From contig JAFQBE010000008.1 in the NCBI GenBank assembly GCA_017416765.1, positions 33,001 through 97,000 on the forward strand: 64,000 bases of DNA. Direction: 5' to 3'. Shown here one piece after another: positions 52,090 through 60,647 of this stretch (positions are counted from its first letter, which is position 1; each line of letters opens with the position of its first letter). Below the pieces are notes generated by a model that ran no database searches, had not been told where the DNA came from, and saw nothing but the letters and a program-made list of their open reading frames with translations. The stretch is from Clostridia bacterium. GTDB lineage: Bacteria > Bacillota > Clostridia > Oscillospirales > Acutalibacteraceae. A program made the translations under genes and the position numbers.

Positions 52090-54960
52090 ATGGAAAAACA
52101 TAAAACCTTAACCGTCAACCGATTGGCGGTAGGTAATCTTAAAACACGAAAAAAGCAGTACACCTTAATGATAATCGGTATACTGCTTGCGATGATATTT
52201 TCAAGTGGAACGCTGTTCTTTGTCAGCTGCACTAAAAGCTCTAACGACGAGTTTAAGCGTCGCAGTATCGGCGATTACTACGGTTACTTTTTAAACCCAC
52301 AGCATATGGATTTAGAGCAGGGCAAAAAGGACGGCTACATCGAAAACTACGGCTATGCGCATATAATCGGCTATGCCTATACCGATGAAGAAAAGCAGGA
52401 TAAAGGCACACCTGTTGCGTGGCTTGATGAGAATGCAAAGCAGCTTTATTATGTCACAATTAAAGAAGGCAGATACCCCGAAAACAAGGGCGAAATTGCC
52501 CTTGAAAGCGATGCGGCAATCCGTTTGGGTATTGAACCGAAAATTGGCGAAGAAATTACCCTGCAGGTAAAGACTGCTGCAGGCGGTGTTGATTACCTTC
52601 CTGTAGCCACCGCAAAAACATATACCGTAGTCGGTATTTTAGCCGATAAACGAAAAAATGTTGAACGCACAATGGGTGTAGAAAGCGTTGAGCCTACTCC
52701 AGCCGCTTTTGTAAGCGACAAGGAAGAGGTTGACTTGGGCGGCAAGGAAATACTTGCGCTTTATTTTAAGCCTACAAAAAAGTCTATGAAAACTACAGTA
52801 GAAAAGCAGTATGGCGATTTCTTTTATAAGGAAACACCGTTTCAGGAATATTTTCTCGGAAATTTTTATGATACCTATTTTGAAAAAATGGGTCTGCACG
52901 AGGATGCAGGCATTGAAAACTTTATGATTGGTGTCGGCAACTGGTACGGTGTTGTTTCAAGTGATTCAGTCTATAATTCATCGTTCCTTACCATTACACT
53001 TGCCGCTGTACTGATGGTGGCATCCTGCATCGGTATAGTAAACGCATTCACAACAAACCTGCAGGAACGCCGCAGGCAGATAGGCTTACTTCGTGCCGTG
53101 GGTACAACAAAAAGGCAGATAATAAATATCTTCGGCAGAGAGGCATTTATAATCACACTCATCTGTGCGCCGATAAGCGTTGCGTTTTCTTATTTCGGCG
53201 TAAAGCTGTTTGCCCACATAATGGGCGATGAATTTGTGTTCATGCCGAATATGTGGGTGCTTCTCGGTACAACTGCGGTAAGCATAGTCTGCGTTATGGC
53301 TGCGGCACTTGTTCCTCTTATATTTGCCGCACGCATTTCACCGATGCAGGCAATACGCAATATGGATTTGAGCCGCAAAATGAAGCATAGAAAGATTAAG
53401 CAAGAGAAAAAGTTTAACGCACCGCAGCTGCTTGCAAAGCGCAGTATAAAATTCTACAAAGCAAAACAAATTGGTGTCAGCGTTATTCTGACCGTTACAA
53501 TTCTGCTCACCTGCTTCGGCTTTTCTATTCTCGGCAAGGAGCTTAAAGAAAACAGATGGGCGCAATGGAATCAGGTTGACTATGCTATCCGCCGTTCGGG
53601 TTACGCAATGGTTTCGGGATACGTTAATATGCCGAATGTCGAAAAAGCTATAAGCAACAACGAAATAGCTCAGGTGTTGGAATACCCCTTGTTTAACGAA
53701 GTACAAGGAAAAAAGACTGCAAATATCTATCTGAGCGTTGACGAGTATTCCGAATATCTTCACCTTATCGGCTATCATAGCAATATACGCTATTCAATGG
53801 ATATGAGGCAAGGTATAAACGAACGAATGGAGGGCTTAACAGGTGAAGCACTTCGCAATGAGTGGTATGCAGACGAGTATGATACTTATAAAGATTTAAA
53901 AAAGAAGGTCGGAACTGAAAAGGAGCTGCATGAGCTTGAAATACAGGGCTATTCGCCACAGTTTATCAAAAACAATCTTAGCAGATTCAGAATTATCGAC
54001 GGTAAAATTGATATTGACAAACTAAATTCAGGCGAAGAAGTAATCCTCGTTGCGTGTGAAGAACCCGGGTTTTTCTGTTCTTTTCACGATGACGGATATA
54101 TTCAGTCGCATACTGTGCGTGATTTAACCGAACCTATACCTGATCATAACCTTGATTATAAACTGTATGACAGCGCAAAGATTGATTACAAAGCCGGCGA
54201 TGCAATTGAATTGCTGACCCTTAATTCAGATGCACTCGAATATAATCAAACAGAAGATAGGGAACCTATTCCGAACGAATTTGAAAAGCACACCAAAACC
54301 GTTAAAATCGGTGCAATAGTCAAGGCGTTTAATTTCGGCGAAAACATGTACAACAATGAAAAGCTTGGCATAGTAACAACCGATATCGGCATGGATTTGG
54401 TTACCGGCTTTGAATACGGATATGACACTATCGGAATCAATATCAAAGGCGAAAATGATGACGAAACCGATGCTGCCGCAACAGATTACCTGACTTCAAT
54501 TTTCTCCGGCACATATTTCACACCCATTTCAGGCTATGCAACAGATAAAGAAAACGCAGACTTTGTCCGTATCCTGTTTATCGCTATGATTGCAATAGTT
54601 ATACTCTTTTTCTCAATCTGCGCAAGCATCGTAAATAACGCTCTTACAGCTAAAATCAGACAGAGCAAGCGTGAAATCGGTACACTGCGTGCCGTTGGTG
54701 CAAGTGTAAGGGAAATCACGCAGTCTTATATCCGTCAGCTGCTTTCAATGTTTGGCTGGGGCTGCGGGTTAGGCTTCGGCGGTTATATAGTAACCAATAC
54801 AATAGTAAAAATTGCGTTTAAGGATATGAGCCTTACCTATGAAATGTTGCAGGCAGCAATGATTGTATCTCTGCTGTTCCTGATTTGCAGCATCAACCTC
54901 TATGCAAAAATCAAAAAGGAAATGAAGAACAGCATTGTTGAGAATATAAGGGAGCTGTAA
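52090..54960 (+). CDS. FtsX-type ABC transporter permease, two-domain, large
   Basis: 956 residues from the ATG at 52090 (GAAGGAG upstream). One N-terminal helix (about 25-50), a large extracellular domain, and an FtsX core at about 300-430 (with TNLQERRRQIGLLRAVGTTK). Then another helix at about 465-485, a second large extracellular domain of about 340 residues, and a final FtsX core (ALTAKIRQSKREIGTLRAVG). This is the DUF214/duplicated-FtsX layout used by Bce-like and lipid/peptide export systems. With the ATPase at 51209 and the kinase at 50129 it probably forms a sensing-and-export or cell-envelope stress module. Confidence 0.92.
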   Translation: MEKHKTLTVNRLAVGNLKTRKKQYTLMIIGILLAMIFSSGTLFFVSCTKSSNDEFKRRSIGDYYGYFLNPQHMDLEQGKKDGYIENYGYAHIIGYAYTDEEKQDKGTPVAWLDENAKQLYYVTIKEGRYPENKGEIALESDAAIRLGIEPKIGEEITLQVKTAAGGVDYLPVATAKTYTVVGILADKRKNVERTMGVESVEPTPAAFVSDKEEVDLGGKEILALYFKPTKKSMKTTVEKQYGDFFYKETPFQEYFLGNFYDTYFEKMGLHEDAGIENFMIGVGNWYGVVSSDSVYNSSFLTITLAAVLMVASCIGIVNAFTTNLQERRRQIGLLRAVGTTKRQIINIFGREAFIITLICAPISVAFSYFGVKLFAHIMGDEFVFMPNMWVLLGTTAVSIVCVMAAALVPLIFAARISPMQAIRNMDLSRKMKHRKIKQEKKFNAPQLLAKRSIKFYKAKQIGVSVILTVTILLTCFGFSILGKELKENRWAQWNQVDYAIRRSGYAMVSGYVNMPNVEKAISNNEIAQVLEYPLFNEVQGKKTANIYLSVDEYSEYLHLIGYHSNIRYSMDMRQGINERMEGLTGEALRNEWYADEYDTYKDLKKKVGTEKELHELEIQGYSPQFIKNNLSRFRIIDGKIDIDKLNSGEEVILVACEEPGFFCSFHDDGYIQSHTVRDLTEPIPDHNLDYKLYDSAKIDYKAGDAIELLTLNSDALEYNQTEDREPIPNEFEKHTKTVKIGAIVKAFNFGENMYNNEKLGIVTTDIGMDLVTGFEYGYDTIGINIKGENDDETDAAATDYLTSIFSGTYFTPISGYATDKENADFVRILFIAMIAIVILFFSICASIVNNALTAKIRQSKREIGTLRAVGASVREITQSYIRQLLSMFGWGCGLGFGGYIVTNTIVKIAFKDMSLTYEMLQAAMIVSLLFLICSINLYAKIKKEMKNSIVENIREL

Positions 54961-54984
54961 TTAACAGTTTGTCAATTCCTTTTG

Positions 54985-55117
54985 TACACCTCATCCGTCA
55001 TTTTTTTACGAAAATGCCACCTTCCCCTCAAGGGGAAGGTTATCAGGGCACCGCTATCTCTAAAGGCTTCCCCTGTGAGGGGAAGCTGACGAGCGTATGC
55101 GAGACTGATGAGGTGTA
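54985..55117. repeat. MITE-like element with 10-bp terminal inverted repeats
   Basis: TACACCTCAT (54985-54994) and ATGAGGTGTA (55108-55117) are perfect inverted repeats bounding 133 bases. Inside are CCTTCCCCTCAAGGGGAAGG and CTTCCCCTGTGAGGGGAAG palindromes. There is no open frame. No target duplication is evident. It lies directly beside copy 2 of the other repeat family. Confidence 0.72.
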
Positions 55118-55130
55118 TGCGGAGCATAAA

Positions 55131-55249
55131 CCTCTTTTTCAAAGGAGGTGGCACGGCGTAAGCCTTACGGAGGATTGCAAAATTATGATGCACTTATATT
55201 TTACGACAACCCTCAGTCACTTCGTGACAGCTCCCTTGAAAGGGAGCTA
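55131..55249 (-). repeat. Dispersed palindromic repeat element, copy 2 (inverted)
   Basis: Read on the minus strand it has the same order as copy 1: AGCTCCCTTTCAAGGGAGCT, a GTCACGAAGTGAC arm, TGAGGGTTG, then CAATCCTCCGTAAGG, GCCGTGCCACCTCC and the AAAGAGG end. It matches copy 1 in the outer and inner hairpins and differs in the middle. The pair flanks the permease gene at 52090-54960 in opposite orientation. Confidence 0.8.
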
Positions 55250-55319
55250 TTGACAATCGCTTTTACGCAGATAACATCTTGACAAACTGTAATTTGTAAT
55301 TTTTAAGGAATAAATTATT

Positions 55320-56606
55320 ATGAAAAAATTACCACTTATTTTATGCTTAATATTTATCTTTTCATTCTCGGCTTTTGCTGAAGAAGTTCCGTCAACACCT
55401 AAGCTTATGGTTACTGAATACTTCGTTGACAGCGGCACGATTAACGCAGGCAGCTCGGCAAAGCTGACAGTAAAGCTGACCAACACACACCGCAGCATTG
55501 ATATTAAAAATATCAAGCTTACATTTTCTGACCCGTCGGGTGAAATTATCCCCGACGGCACGGGAACAGTTTATATCAGCAAAATAATTTCGGGCAGAAG
55601 CTACACTTGGGTGCTTGAAATCAAATCAATCGAAAAAGCAGCCGACGGCAACCATGCTGTTACAGTTTCGGCTGAATATGAAACCGAAAACGGCGGTATC
55701 GGCAATTCAACCGACATACTCAACATCAATGTAAACGGTAAAACAGAAGAAAAAACCGAAGTAAACAATTCAAGCCCGAGGCTTATGGTAACGGACTACA
55801 AAATTGAGAACGGTTTTATCTCTCCCGACAGCAGCGCAACTTTGAAAGTAACTATCAAAAACACTAACCCCAATAAAGCTGTCAGTAACATCAAGCTGAC
55901 GCTGGGCGATGAAAGCGGAGAAATCAAGCCCGACTCAATGGGCACAAAATATGTTTCCGCTATTTCCGCAGGCGGCGAATATGTGTGGAATGTGAAGCTT
56001 ACAGCCGCAAACACAGCCGCCGCAAATGAGCATAAGCTCAACCTCTCAATGGAATATGAGGACGAAAACCACAGTCCGTATTCCGCAAGCGACACCCTGC
56101 TCGTTCAGGTACGGCAGGCAGCTTCACTTGATTACAGCGGCGCACAGCTGCCGGTAAAGGTTATTCAGGGCAATGTTACAACCGTTACCCTCACCCTTAT
56201 AAACACAGGTAAAAGCACGCTCTACAACTGTATGTTCGAGTTTATTGTTGAGGGCTTAAACGGCGGCGGAAGCACCTTTGTCGGCACAATCAACGCAGGC
56301 GAATCAGGCGCAGGCAACGCCAACCTGAGAGTCAGCGAGGAAATTCTCGGCAAGGTAAGCGGAACACTTACAATAAGCTATGAGGACGATTACGGCGAGA
56401 AGTACACCAAAACAATTGATGTCCAAACCGTTATCGAAGAAAAGGCAGAACCAACTGATATATTGAACGAAGAGGAAGAAAAACAGAATGACCTTTGGTG
56501 GCTGTTCCTTCTTATCGGTCTTGCTGTCGGCGGCGGACTTGGCTTCGGAATACCGTATGCAATAAATTCAAGCAAACAACGCAAAGAGGACGAAAAAAGA
56601 CTGTAA
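55320..56606 (+). CDS. Secreted, membrane-anchored protein with CARDB-like Ig repeats
   Basis: 428 residues. Sec signal peptide (cleavage after about AFAEE), then three Ig-like/CARDB-type domains (about 25-135, 150-260, 265-375). The first two begin PKLMVTEYFVDSGTINAGSS and PRLMVTDYKIENGFISPDSS, clearly repeated units. A linker rich in Glu leads to one C-terminal helix (LWWLFLLIGLAVGGGLGFGI) and a short Lys/Arg-rich tail inside. This is the COG1361-like S-layer type layout. It follows the permease gene after the repeat block and may be the extracytoplasmic partner of the transporter, but no function is established. Confidence 0.78.
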   Translation: MKKLPLILCLIFIFSFSAFAEEVPSTPKLMVTEYFVDSGTINAGSSAKLTVKLTNTHRSIDIKNIKLTFSDPSGEIIPDGTGTVYISKIISGRSYTWVLEIKSIEKAADGNHAVTVSAEYETENGGIGNSTDILNINVNGKTEEKTEVNNSSPRLMVTDYKIENGFISPDSSATLKVTIKNTNPNKAVSNIKLTLGDESGEIKPDSMGTKYVSAISAGGEYVWNVKLTAANTAAANEHKLNLSMEYEDENHSPYSASDTLLVQVRQAASLDYSGAQLPVKVIQGNVTTVTLTLINTGKSTLYNCMFEFIVEGLNGGGSTFVGTINAGESGAGNANLRVSEEILGKVSGTLTISYEDDYGEKYTKTIDVQTVIEEKAEPTDILNEEEEKQNDLWWLFLLIGLAVGGGLGFGIPYAINSSKQRKEDEKRL

Positions 56607-56618
56607 AAAAATATATGC

Positions 56619-56656
56619 CCCTGAAATGAGTAGAAACATCATTTCAGGGGATGTTT
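56619..56656 (+). terminator. Terminator of the CARDB-like gene
   Basis: CCCCTGAAATGA (56619-56630) pairs with TCATTTCAGGGG (56640-56651), followed by ATGTTTT. Confidence 0.88.
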
Positions 56657-56733
56657 TAATTTATAAAGATTAGAAATAGCCTCAATAAACAATAAATTTC
56701 AGTAATTTGCTGACAGTCAGCTTTCTTTGAAAT

Positions 56734-57993
56734 TCATATTCCAATAATTTCTCTGATTTCACTTGCATCAATATCATTCAGATTGCGTTTTTGTGAAGCA
56801 GAGATATACGCCGCCGCACCTGCAGCTTCACCTATTCCAACACAGATTGGCATAACTCTGAAATTGGAGTGTGCCATATGTGTACCTGAAATGTTTCGAC
56901 CGCAAAGCAGAAGATTTTCTTTTACTTCGGGAAGAAGGCAGCGGTAAGGAATTGTATATCCTTTGGTCTGCTTAAAATGCTTCTGAACGCCCGTTTTGTC
57001 AAGTCCCGCACCCGTGATGTTGTGAACATCAAAATTGAAGTAAGCATCTTTCACAACATAATCGTCAAATACTTTTGCTTCAAGAATATCCTGTTCATTA
57101 AGAGTGTATTTGCCTTTAAAATGCCTTGTTTCACGAATGCCAATTAAAGATGCTGAGCTGATGATAAAGCAATTCTCATAACCCGGCACAAATTCCCGTA
57201 GATACTTTACAATATCATCCATCTGTCTGCGGCATATCAGAGTTGCTTTTGTTAAGTCATCAGCAACGGTGCCATCAATTCCAACTGCATTTGTCATATT
57301 ACAGGTAACAACGCCGGGAAGAGTTGATTTATAAGTTAATATATGTCCTGCTGGGTAAGGTATATGTTCTTTTGCAAGAGCTTGAAGCTCGCCATTCGGT
57401 GTTTCATAAGTGGATTCAAACGAGCCTAAAAATACAGCGCGATCGTAGTCAACTCCACCGACCTTGAACATCAGAGTCGCAGGCTGCATCTTATTGTCTT
57501 CTCCTCTGCCGAGAACATATTCTGCGCCTGCTCTTGCGGCAATATCGCCATCACCCGTTGCATCAATGATGGTTTTTGCATAAATATCCGTTTTACCGGA
57601 TTTGTTGATAACGGTTGCACCGAGTACCTTGTCGCCATCGCAGATTGCATCTTCAGCAAAGGTGTAAAGCATAAGTTTACAGCCAACCTCGTCAAGCATT
57701 TCAAGATAAAGAGTTTTAAGCTTTTCGGGATCAATAAGATTTATTATTTTATTTCTGAATTCACCTTCGCTGATTTCAGATGACCTTTTCAAAATATCAT
57801 AATAAAGCGGACTGCCGCAGCTTCCCGTCCAATGGCTCATAAGCCCTGACGTTGAAATACCGCCAACATCGCCGCTTTGTTCAACAAGAATAACCTTTGC
57901 TCCGTTTTTTGCTGCTGTATATGCAGCAGCAAAGCCCGCAGGTCCGCTTCCGAGAACTAAAACATCTGTATTTAATTCAAACTTTGCTATCAT
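56734..57993 (-). CDS. FAD-dependent oxidoreductase (FAD_oxidored family)
   Basis: 419 residues. It begins VLVLGSGPAGFAAAYTAAKN, the FAD-binding loop, then SGDVGGISTSGLMSHW, IIDATGDGDIAARAGAEYVL and near the C-terminus LLLCGRNISGTHMAHSNFRV. This set is typical of the FAD-dependent oxidoreductases found in polysaccharide-utilisation regions, whose substrates are poorly known. AGGAG precedes the ATG. It is the last gene of a minus-strand group that includes the broken MFS/GH pair and the beta-helix gene. Confidence 0.88.
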   Translation of the reverse strand: MIAKFELNTDVLVLGSGPAGFAAAYTAAKNGAKVILVEQSGDVGGISTSGLMSHWTGSCGSPLYYDILKRSSEISEGEFRNKIINLIDPEKLKTLYLEMLDEVGCKLMLYTFAEDAICDGDKVLGATVINKSGKTDIYAKTIIDATGDGDIAARAGAEYVLGRGEDNKMQPATLMFKVGGVDYDRAVFLGSFESTYETPNGELQALAKEHIPYPAGHILTYKSTLPGVVTCNMTNAVGIDGTVADDLTKATLICRRQMDDIVKYLREFVPGYENCFIISSASLIGIRETRHFKGKYTLNEQDILEAKVFDDYVVKDAYFNFDVHNITGAGLDKTGVQKHFKQTKGYTIPYRCLLPEVKENLLLCGRNISGTHMAHSNFRVMPICVGIGEAAGAAAYISASQKRNLNDIDASEIREIIGI

Positions 57994-58045
57994 AGTCTGC
58001 TCCTGACAGTAAACTTTAATAATCGGTTTTAAAACTGATAAATCA

Positions 58046-58381
58046 TCATTTATTCAGTGCCGGCATTTCAGTCATTCTAAGTCTTGCACAGCCGTAGGGA
58101 CAAAGCTCAATTTCTTGAACTTCTGTTATCGGCAATCTTGATTTCGGTGTTTTTCTCGCAATACTTCTGTACGGGAATTTAAGTCCCCAGTTGATTTGTT
58201 GCATTTTTGCCTTTATTGAAATGGGAGGATTGTCTTGTGAAAAAGGTATATCCCCTACTCCGTTATATTTGATTTCAAAGCCGCCGTCTGCAAATCCATA
58301 GTTCCAAGGAGTTTTGGGAACAAACTGATAATCACAGTACGGAAATTTGCGTTCAACGCCCTTCTTGGTGTATTCACGCAT
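58046..58381 (-). pseudogene. 3' fragment of a glycoside hydrolase (GH127-like C-terminus)
   Basis: The frame from about 58381 to the stop at 58046 encodes about 110 residues with FPYCDYQFVPKTPWNYGFAD, then PISIKAKMQQINWG and QEIELCPYGCARLRMTEMP. This is the C-terminal beta domain typical of GH127-like and related hydrolases, where the closing ELCPYGCARLR motif is common. The catalytic domain is missing. It begins in the middle of a broken MFS gene, in another frame, with an in-frame TAA just before its first ATG, so it cannot make a functional enzyme. Confidence 0.75.
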
Positions 58382-58716
58382 TTTTCTTTAGTAATAAAAC
58401 CGAACATCGCCGTAACAATACCCCAAAGTATATAGCCGACAGAAATAAACAGCTTGCGGTTTTTTAGTCTGTCACTCAAAGCACCCATTACAAATGTTGT
58501 AAGCACTGCGGCAACAGCAGAAAGAGCAACCATTCGTGCAACAGCCGTTGTCGCTTCCATTGTGCCTGCTATGGCAGACTGCGATACATCGGCATAAATT
58601 TCATTTGTAATAAAGGTATTGAAATACATATTTTCTGTATTCCAGGCAATACCACCCATAAAACAGAAAAGTATAATTATAAACCAGTTCTTTTTACTCA
58701 ACTTTTCTTTTATCAT
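58378..58716 (-). pseudogene. 5' fragment of an MFS transporter
   Basis: From the ATG at 58716 (AGGAG eight bases upstream) the frame encodes an MFS start: MIKEKLSKKNWFIIILFCFM, GIAWNTENMYFNTFITNEIY, VMGALSDRLKNRKLFISVGY and then GIVTAMFGFITKE. After about 113 residues, about four helices, the sequence stops resembling a transporter and runs out of frame through the glycosidase fragment. The usual length is about 450 residues. The junction lies near 58380. Confidence 0.78.
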
Positions 58717-58740
58717 AGCTTTTTCTCCTGACATTCAAAT

Positions 58741-60012
58741 TTATTTAAAGCAAATTTTAATCGGATGTTTCGGGCTGGTTTGTATTGAGTTTTTGTTAAA
58801 AACTACATTATTTGCAGTTATCTCAACATCAGGATAAATTATTCCATCTGCTTTCGGTACAGTATCAAAACAAAGCTTTGAGTTTTTAAAATCAATATTT
58901 TTCAGGGTTATATTTTCTGTAGGATAATTTGAATGAAACAGAATATCAATATCGTTTTCTAATACGATATTTTCAAGAGTGATTCCGCTTTGAGGAATGC
59001 ATCTGCAACCGGGATAATAGCTTCGTGCATAGGTGTCATAATTAAGACTTATTGCAATTCCTATGTTACGCTTTTTCTGAAGCTTACAATTTCTTATTAT
59101 TATATTGCGACAACCGCAGTTCAATTCTTCTGAATTGCGCACAACGACCCAGTTTATACCGTCATATTCCATAATCCCTTTTTCGTGACAAGGAGGATTA
59201 TAGGAGGTATAAAGCTTTCCGTCCTTCGGATTCATCAGAACGCGGTATGTTCTGCCGTTAACCGCAACAGTATCGGAGTGCTGAACCTGCATTCCCCTGT
59301 GCCATTTGCACCATGAACCGCCAAGAATCCTGCAAAAAAATCCTGTTGTTGTATTATGATCCATATCAACACAGTTTTCTATTATTCCGTTTTCAATCCA
59401 ACCGACATGAGTGTTTGAAGTTGCGTAATCAAAGGCGTTGAGTGCTATTGGGTCATCGAAAGTGCAGAATTTTCCGTTGCTGATTACAAATCCGTCACCC
59501 CAGCCCAGATGCACACCGTCTTTATTTCCGGTTATATACAAATTATTAAGAACAATATTTTTAAATGCGCTTACCTGAATTGCGTAATCCTTTTCAAGCA
59601 ATCCATGACACTCAAAGTCGTCAATTTTTAAATTTTCAACATAAATCATCGCAACCTGTGCGCGTAATCCGGCAATTCGGCTGTTGACACCAAAATCATC
59701 ACTTTCAATACCGTTACATTTAAGATGCAATCCGATAATTTCAATATTACGGTTATATTCGCCGCAAACAGCTCCTTTATTGATAAAAGCATTGCCGTTA
59801 ATGCCCGTAGCGCTTGCTTGCCGTTGAAGAATTACACCTTCACAAAACACAAGCTTTGTATTATCGCCAATTTCAATTTGCTCGGAAATTTTATAAATAC
59901 CGGGAACAGTAACTTGAATTACTCCGCCCTCATCAACTGCTTTCTGAAAAGCTTCGGAGTTTTTATATGGGGTGTTTTCAGGCAAAAATCCGTATTCGTT
60001 AGCATTAATCAT
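58741..60012 (-). CDS. Parallel beta-helix protein (GH28-related, cytoplasmic)
   Basis: 423 residues, no signal peptide. It opens INANEYGFLPENTPYKNSEA, then a ladder of beta-helix rungs (NIEIIGLHLKCNGI, NLKIDDFECHGL, NIVLNNLYITGNKDGVHLGW). KDGVHLGWGDGF and CTFDDPIALNAF supply the acidic residues that occupy the active cleft in GH28-like proteins. Activity on an oligogalacturonide or related pectin fragment is plausible but not shown. TAGGAATT lies before the ATG. It sits between a decayed gene upstream and the broken MFS gene 24 bases downstream. Confidence 0.75.
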   Translation of the reverse strand: MINANEYGFLPENTPYKNSEAFQKAVDEGGVIQVTVPGIYKISEQIEIGDNTKLVFCEGVILQRQASATGINGNAFINKGAVCGEYNRNIEIIGLHLKCNGIESDDFGVNSRIAGLRAQVAMIYVENLKIDDFECHGLLEKDYAIQVSAFKNIVLNNLYITGNKDGVHLGWGDGFVISNGKFCTFDDPIALNAFDYATSNTHVGWIENGIIENCVDMDHNTTTGFFCRILGGSWCKWHRGMQVQHSDTVAVNGRTYRVLMNPKDGKLYTSYNPPCHEKGIMEYDGINWVVVRNSEELNCGCRNIIIRNCKLQKKRNIGIAISLNYDTYARSYYPGCRCIPQSGITLENIVLENDIDILFHSNYPTENITLKNIDFKNSKLCFDTVPKADGIIYPDVEITANNVVFNKNSIQTSPKHPIKICFK

Positions 60013-60144
60013 AAATCTAATTCCTAAAATAGTTAAAACTATTCTGTTATTTAATAAGTGTTTTTATCAAGGTCAATTGTAATTGAGGTACCGACAGAAT
60101 TGGATCAAATGAGTTTCATTATACTCACCCCTAAATTATTGTTT

Positions 60145-60395
60145 TCAAGAGAATTTAGCTAAAAACCAATCACCCGGTTGCAGTTTAATAATATATGTAC
60201 CGTTTTCAAAGTGAATATCATTTGTGCCTTCAAGAATATTCAGATTTTGCGCTTTTTTCAGCTTGACGGCAGCTTCCCGAGTACCTTCGGGTAAAATGTA
60301 TTCGCCCTTTTCAACGCTGCGTTAAATACCGCTACAGCTAAAATAATAATAGCAATAACAATAATGAAGAATTACAGTTTGTACTTATTTTTTAT
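60145..60395 (-). pseudogene. Decayed gene: membrane-anchor start fused to an unrelated C-terminus
   Basis: Downstream of a good promoter (60450-60478) and an AGAGG site, the expected start codon reads ATA at 60395, followed by a short N-terminus, an in-frame TAA (60374-60372) and a hydrophobic stretch FFIIVIAIIILAVAVFNAA. A different frame then gives VEKGEYILPEGTREAAVKL and FENGTYIIKLQPGDWFLAKF up to the TGA at 60147-60145. The start is lost, there is a stop, and a frame change: three independent lesions. The remaining gap from 60400 to 60590 holds only promoters. Confidence 0.65.
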
Positions 60396-60449
60396 AAAAA
60401 CCTCTGTACTGAATATTAAAAAATTGTCAAAATCTTGTTGTTGTAGTTC

Positions 60450-60478
60450 ATTATATCACACACTAACACACAAGTAAA
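60450..60478 (-). promoter_or_regulatory. Promoter of the decayed gene/beta-helix group, shared sequence type
   Basis: On the minus strand, TTTACT (60473-60478) and TATAAT (60450-60455) are 17 bases apart. The spacer, TGTGTGTTAGTGTGTGA, is nearly the same as that of the promoter at 63756-63784. Confidence 0.7.
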
Positions 60479-60592
60479 TAATCAGCGTTCCTTATCCACA
60501 TCCTTCTTTTCACACTCCATTATCATTTTTAAAAAATAAGCTCGAAATGTAATAGTATTGTTTATGTTTGAAAACAAGCTGTGTTTATTCCA

Positions 60593-60621
60593 TTGACAAA
60601 TTTCTGTTTCAGTATTAAATT
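60593..60621 (+). promoter_or_regulatory. Promoter of the metallophosphoesterase gene
   Basis: Consensus TTGACA (60593-60598) and TAAATT (60616-60621) are 17 bases apart, 26 bases before the ATG. Confidence 0.65.
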
Positions 60622-60647
60622 ATAAATATAGAATTGGAGGAATCAAT

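Noticed and set aside
52075-54960. Direct assignment of the permease as a macrolide exporter (MacB)
   Set aside because: It has two FtsX cores and large outside domains and no MacA-like adaptor nearby; the CARDB-like protein has no adaptor features.
51901-55260. CRISPR-like array suggested by short palindromes around the FtsX gene
   Set aside because: The repeats are not regularly spaced, have no spacers of constant length, and belong to two dispersed palindromic element families; no cas genes are near.
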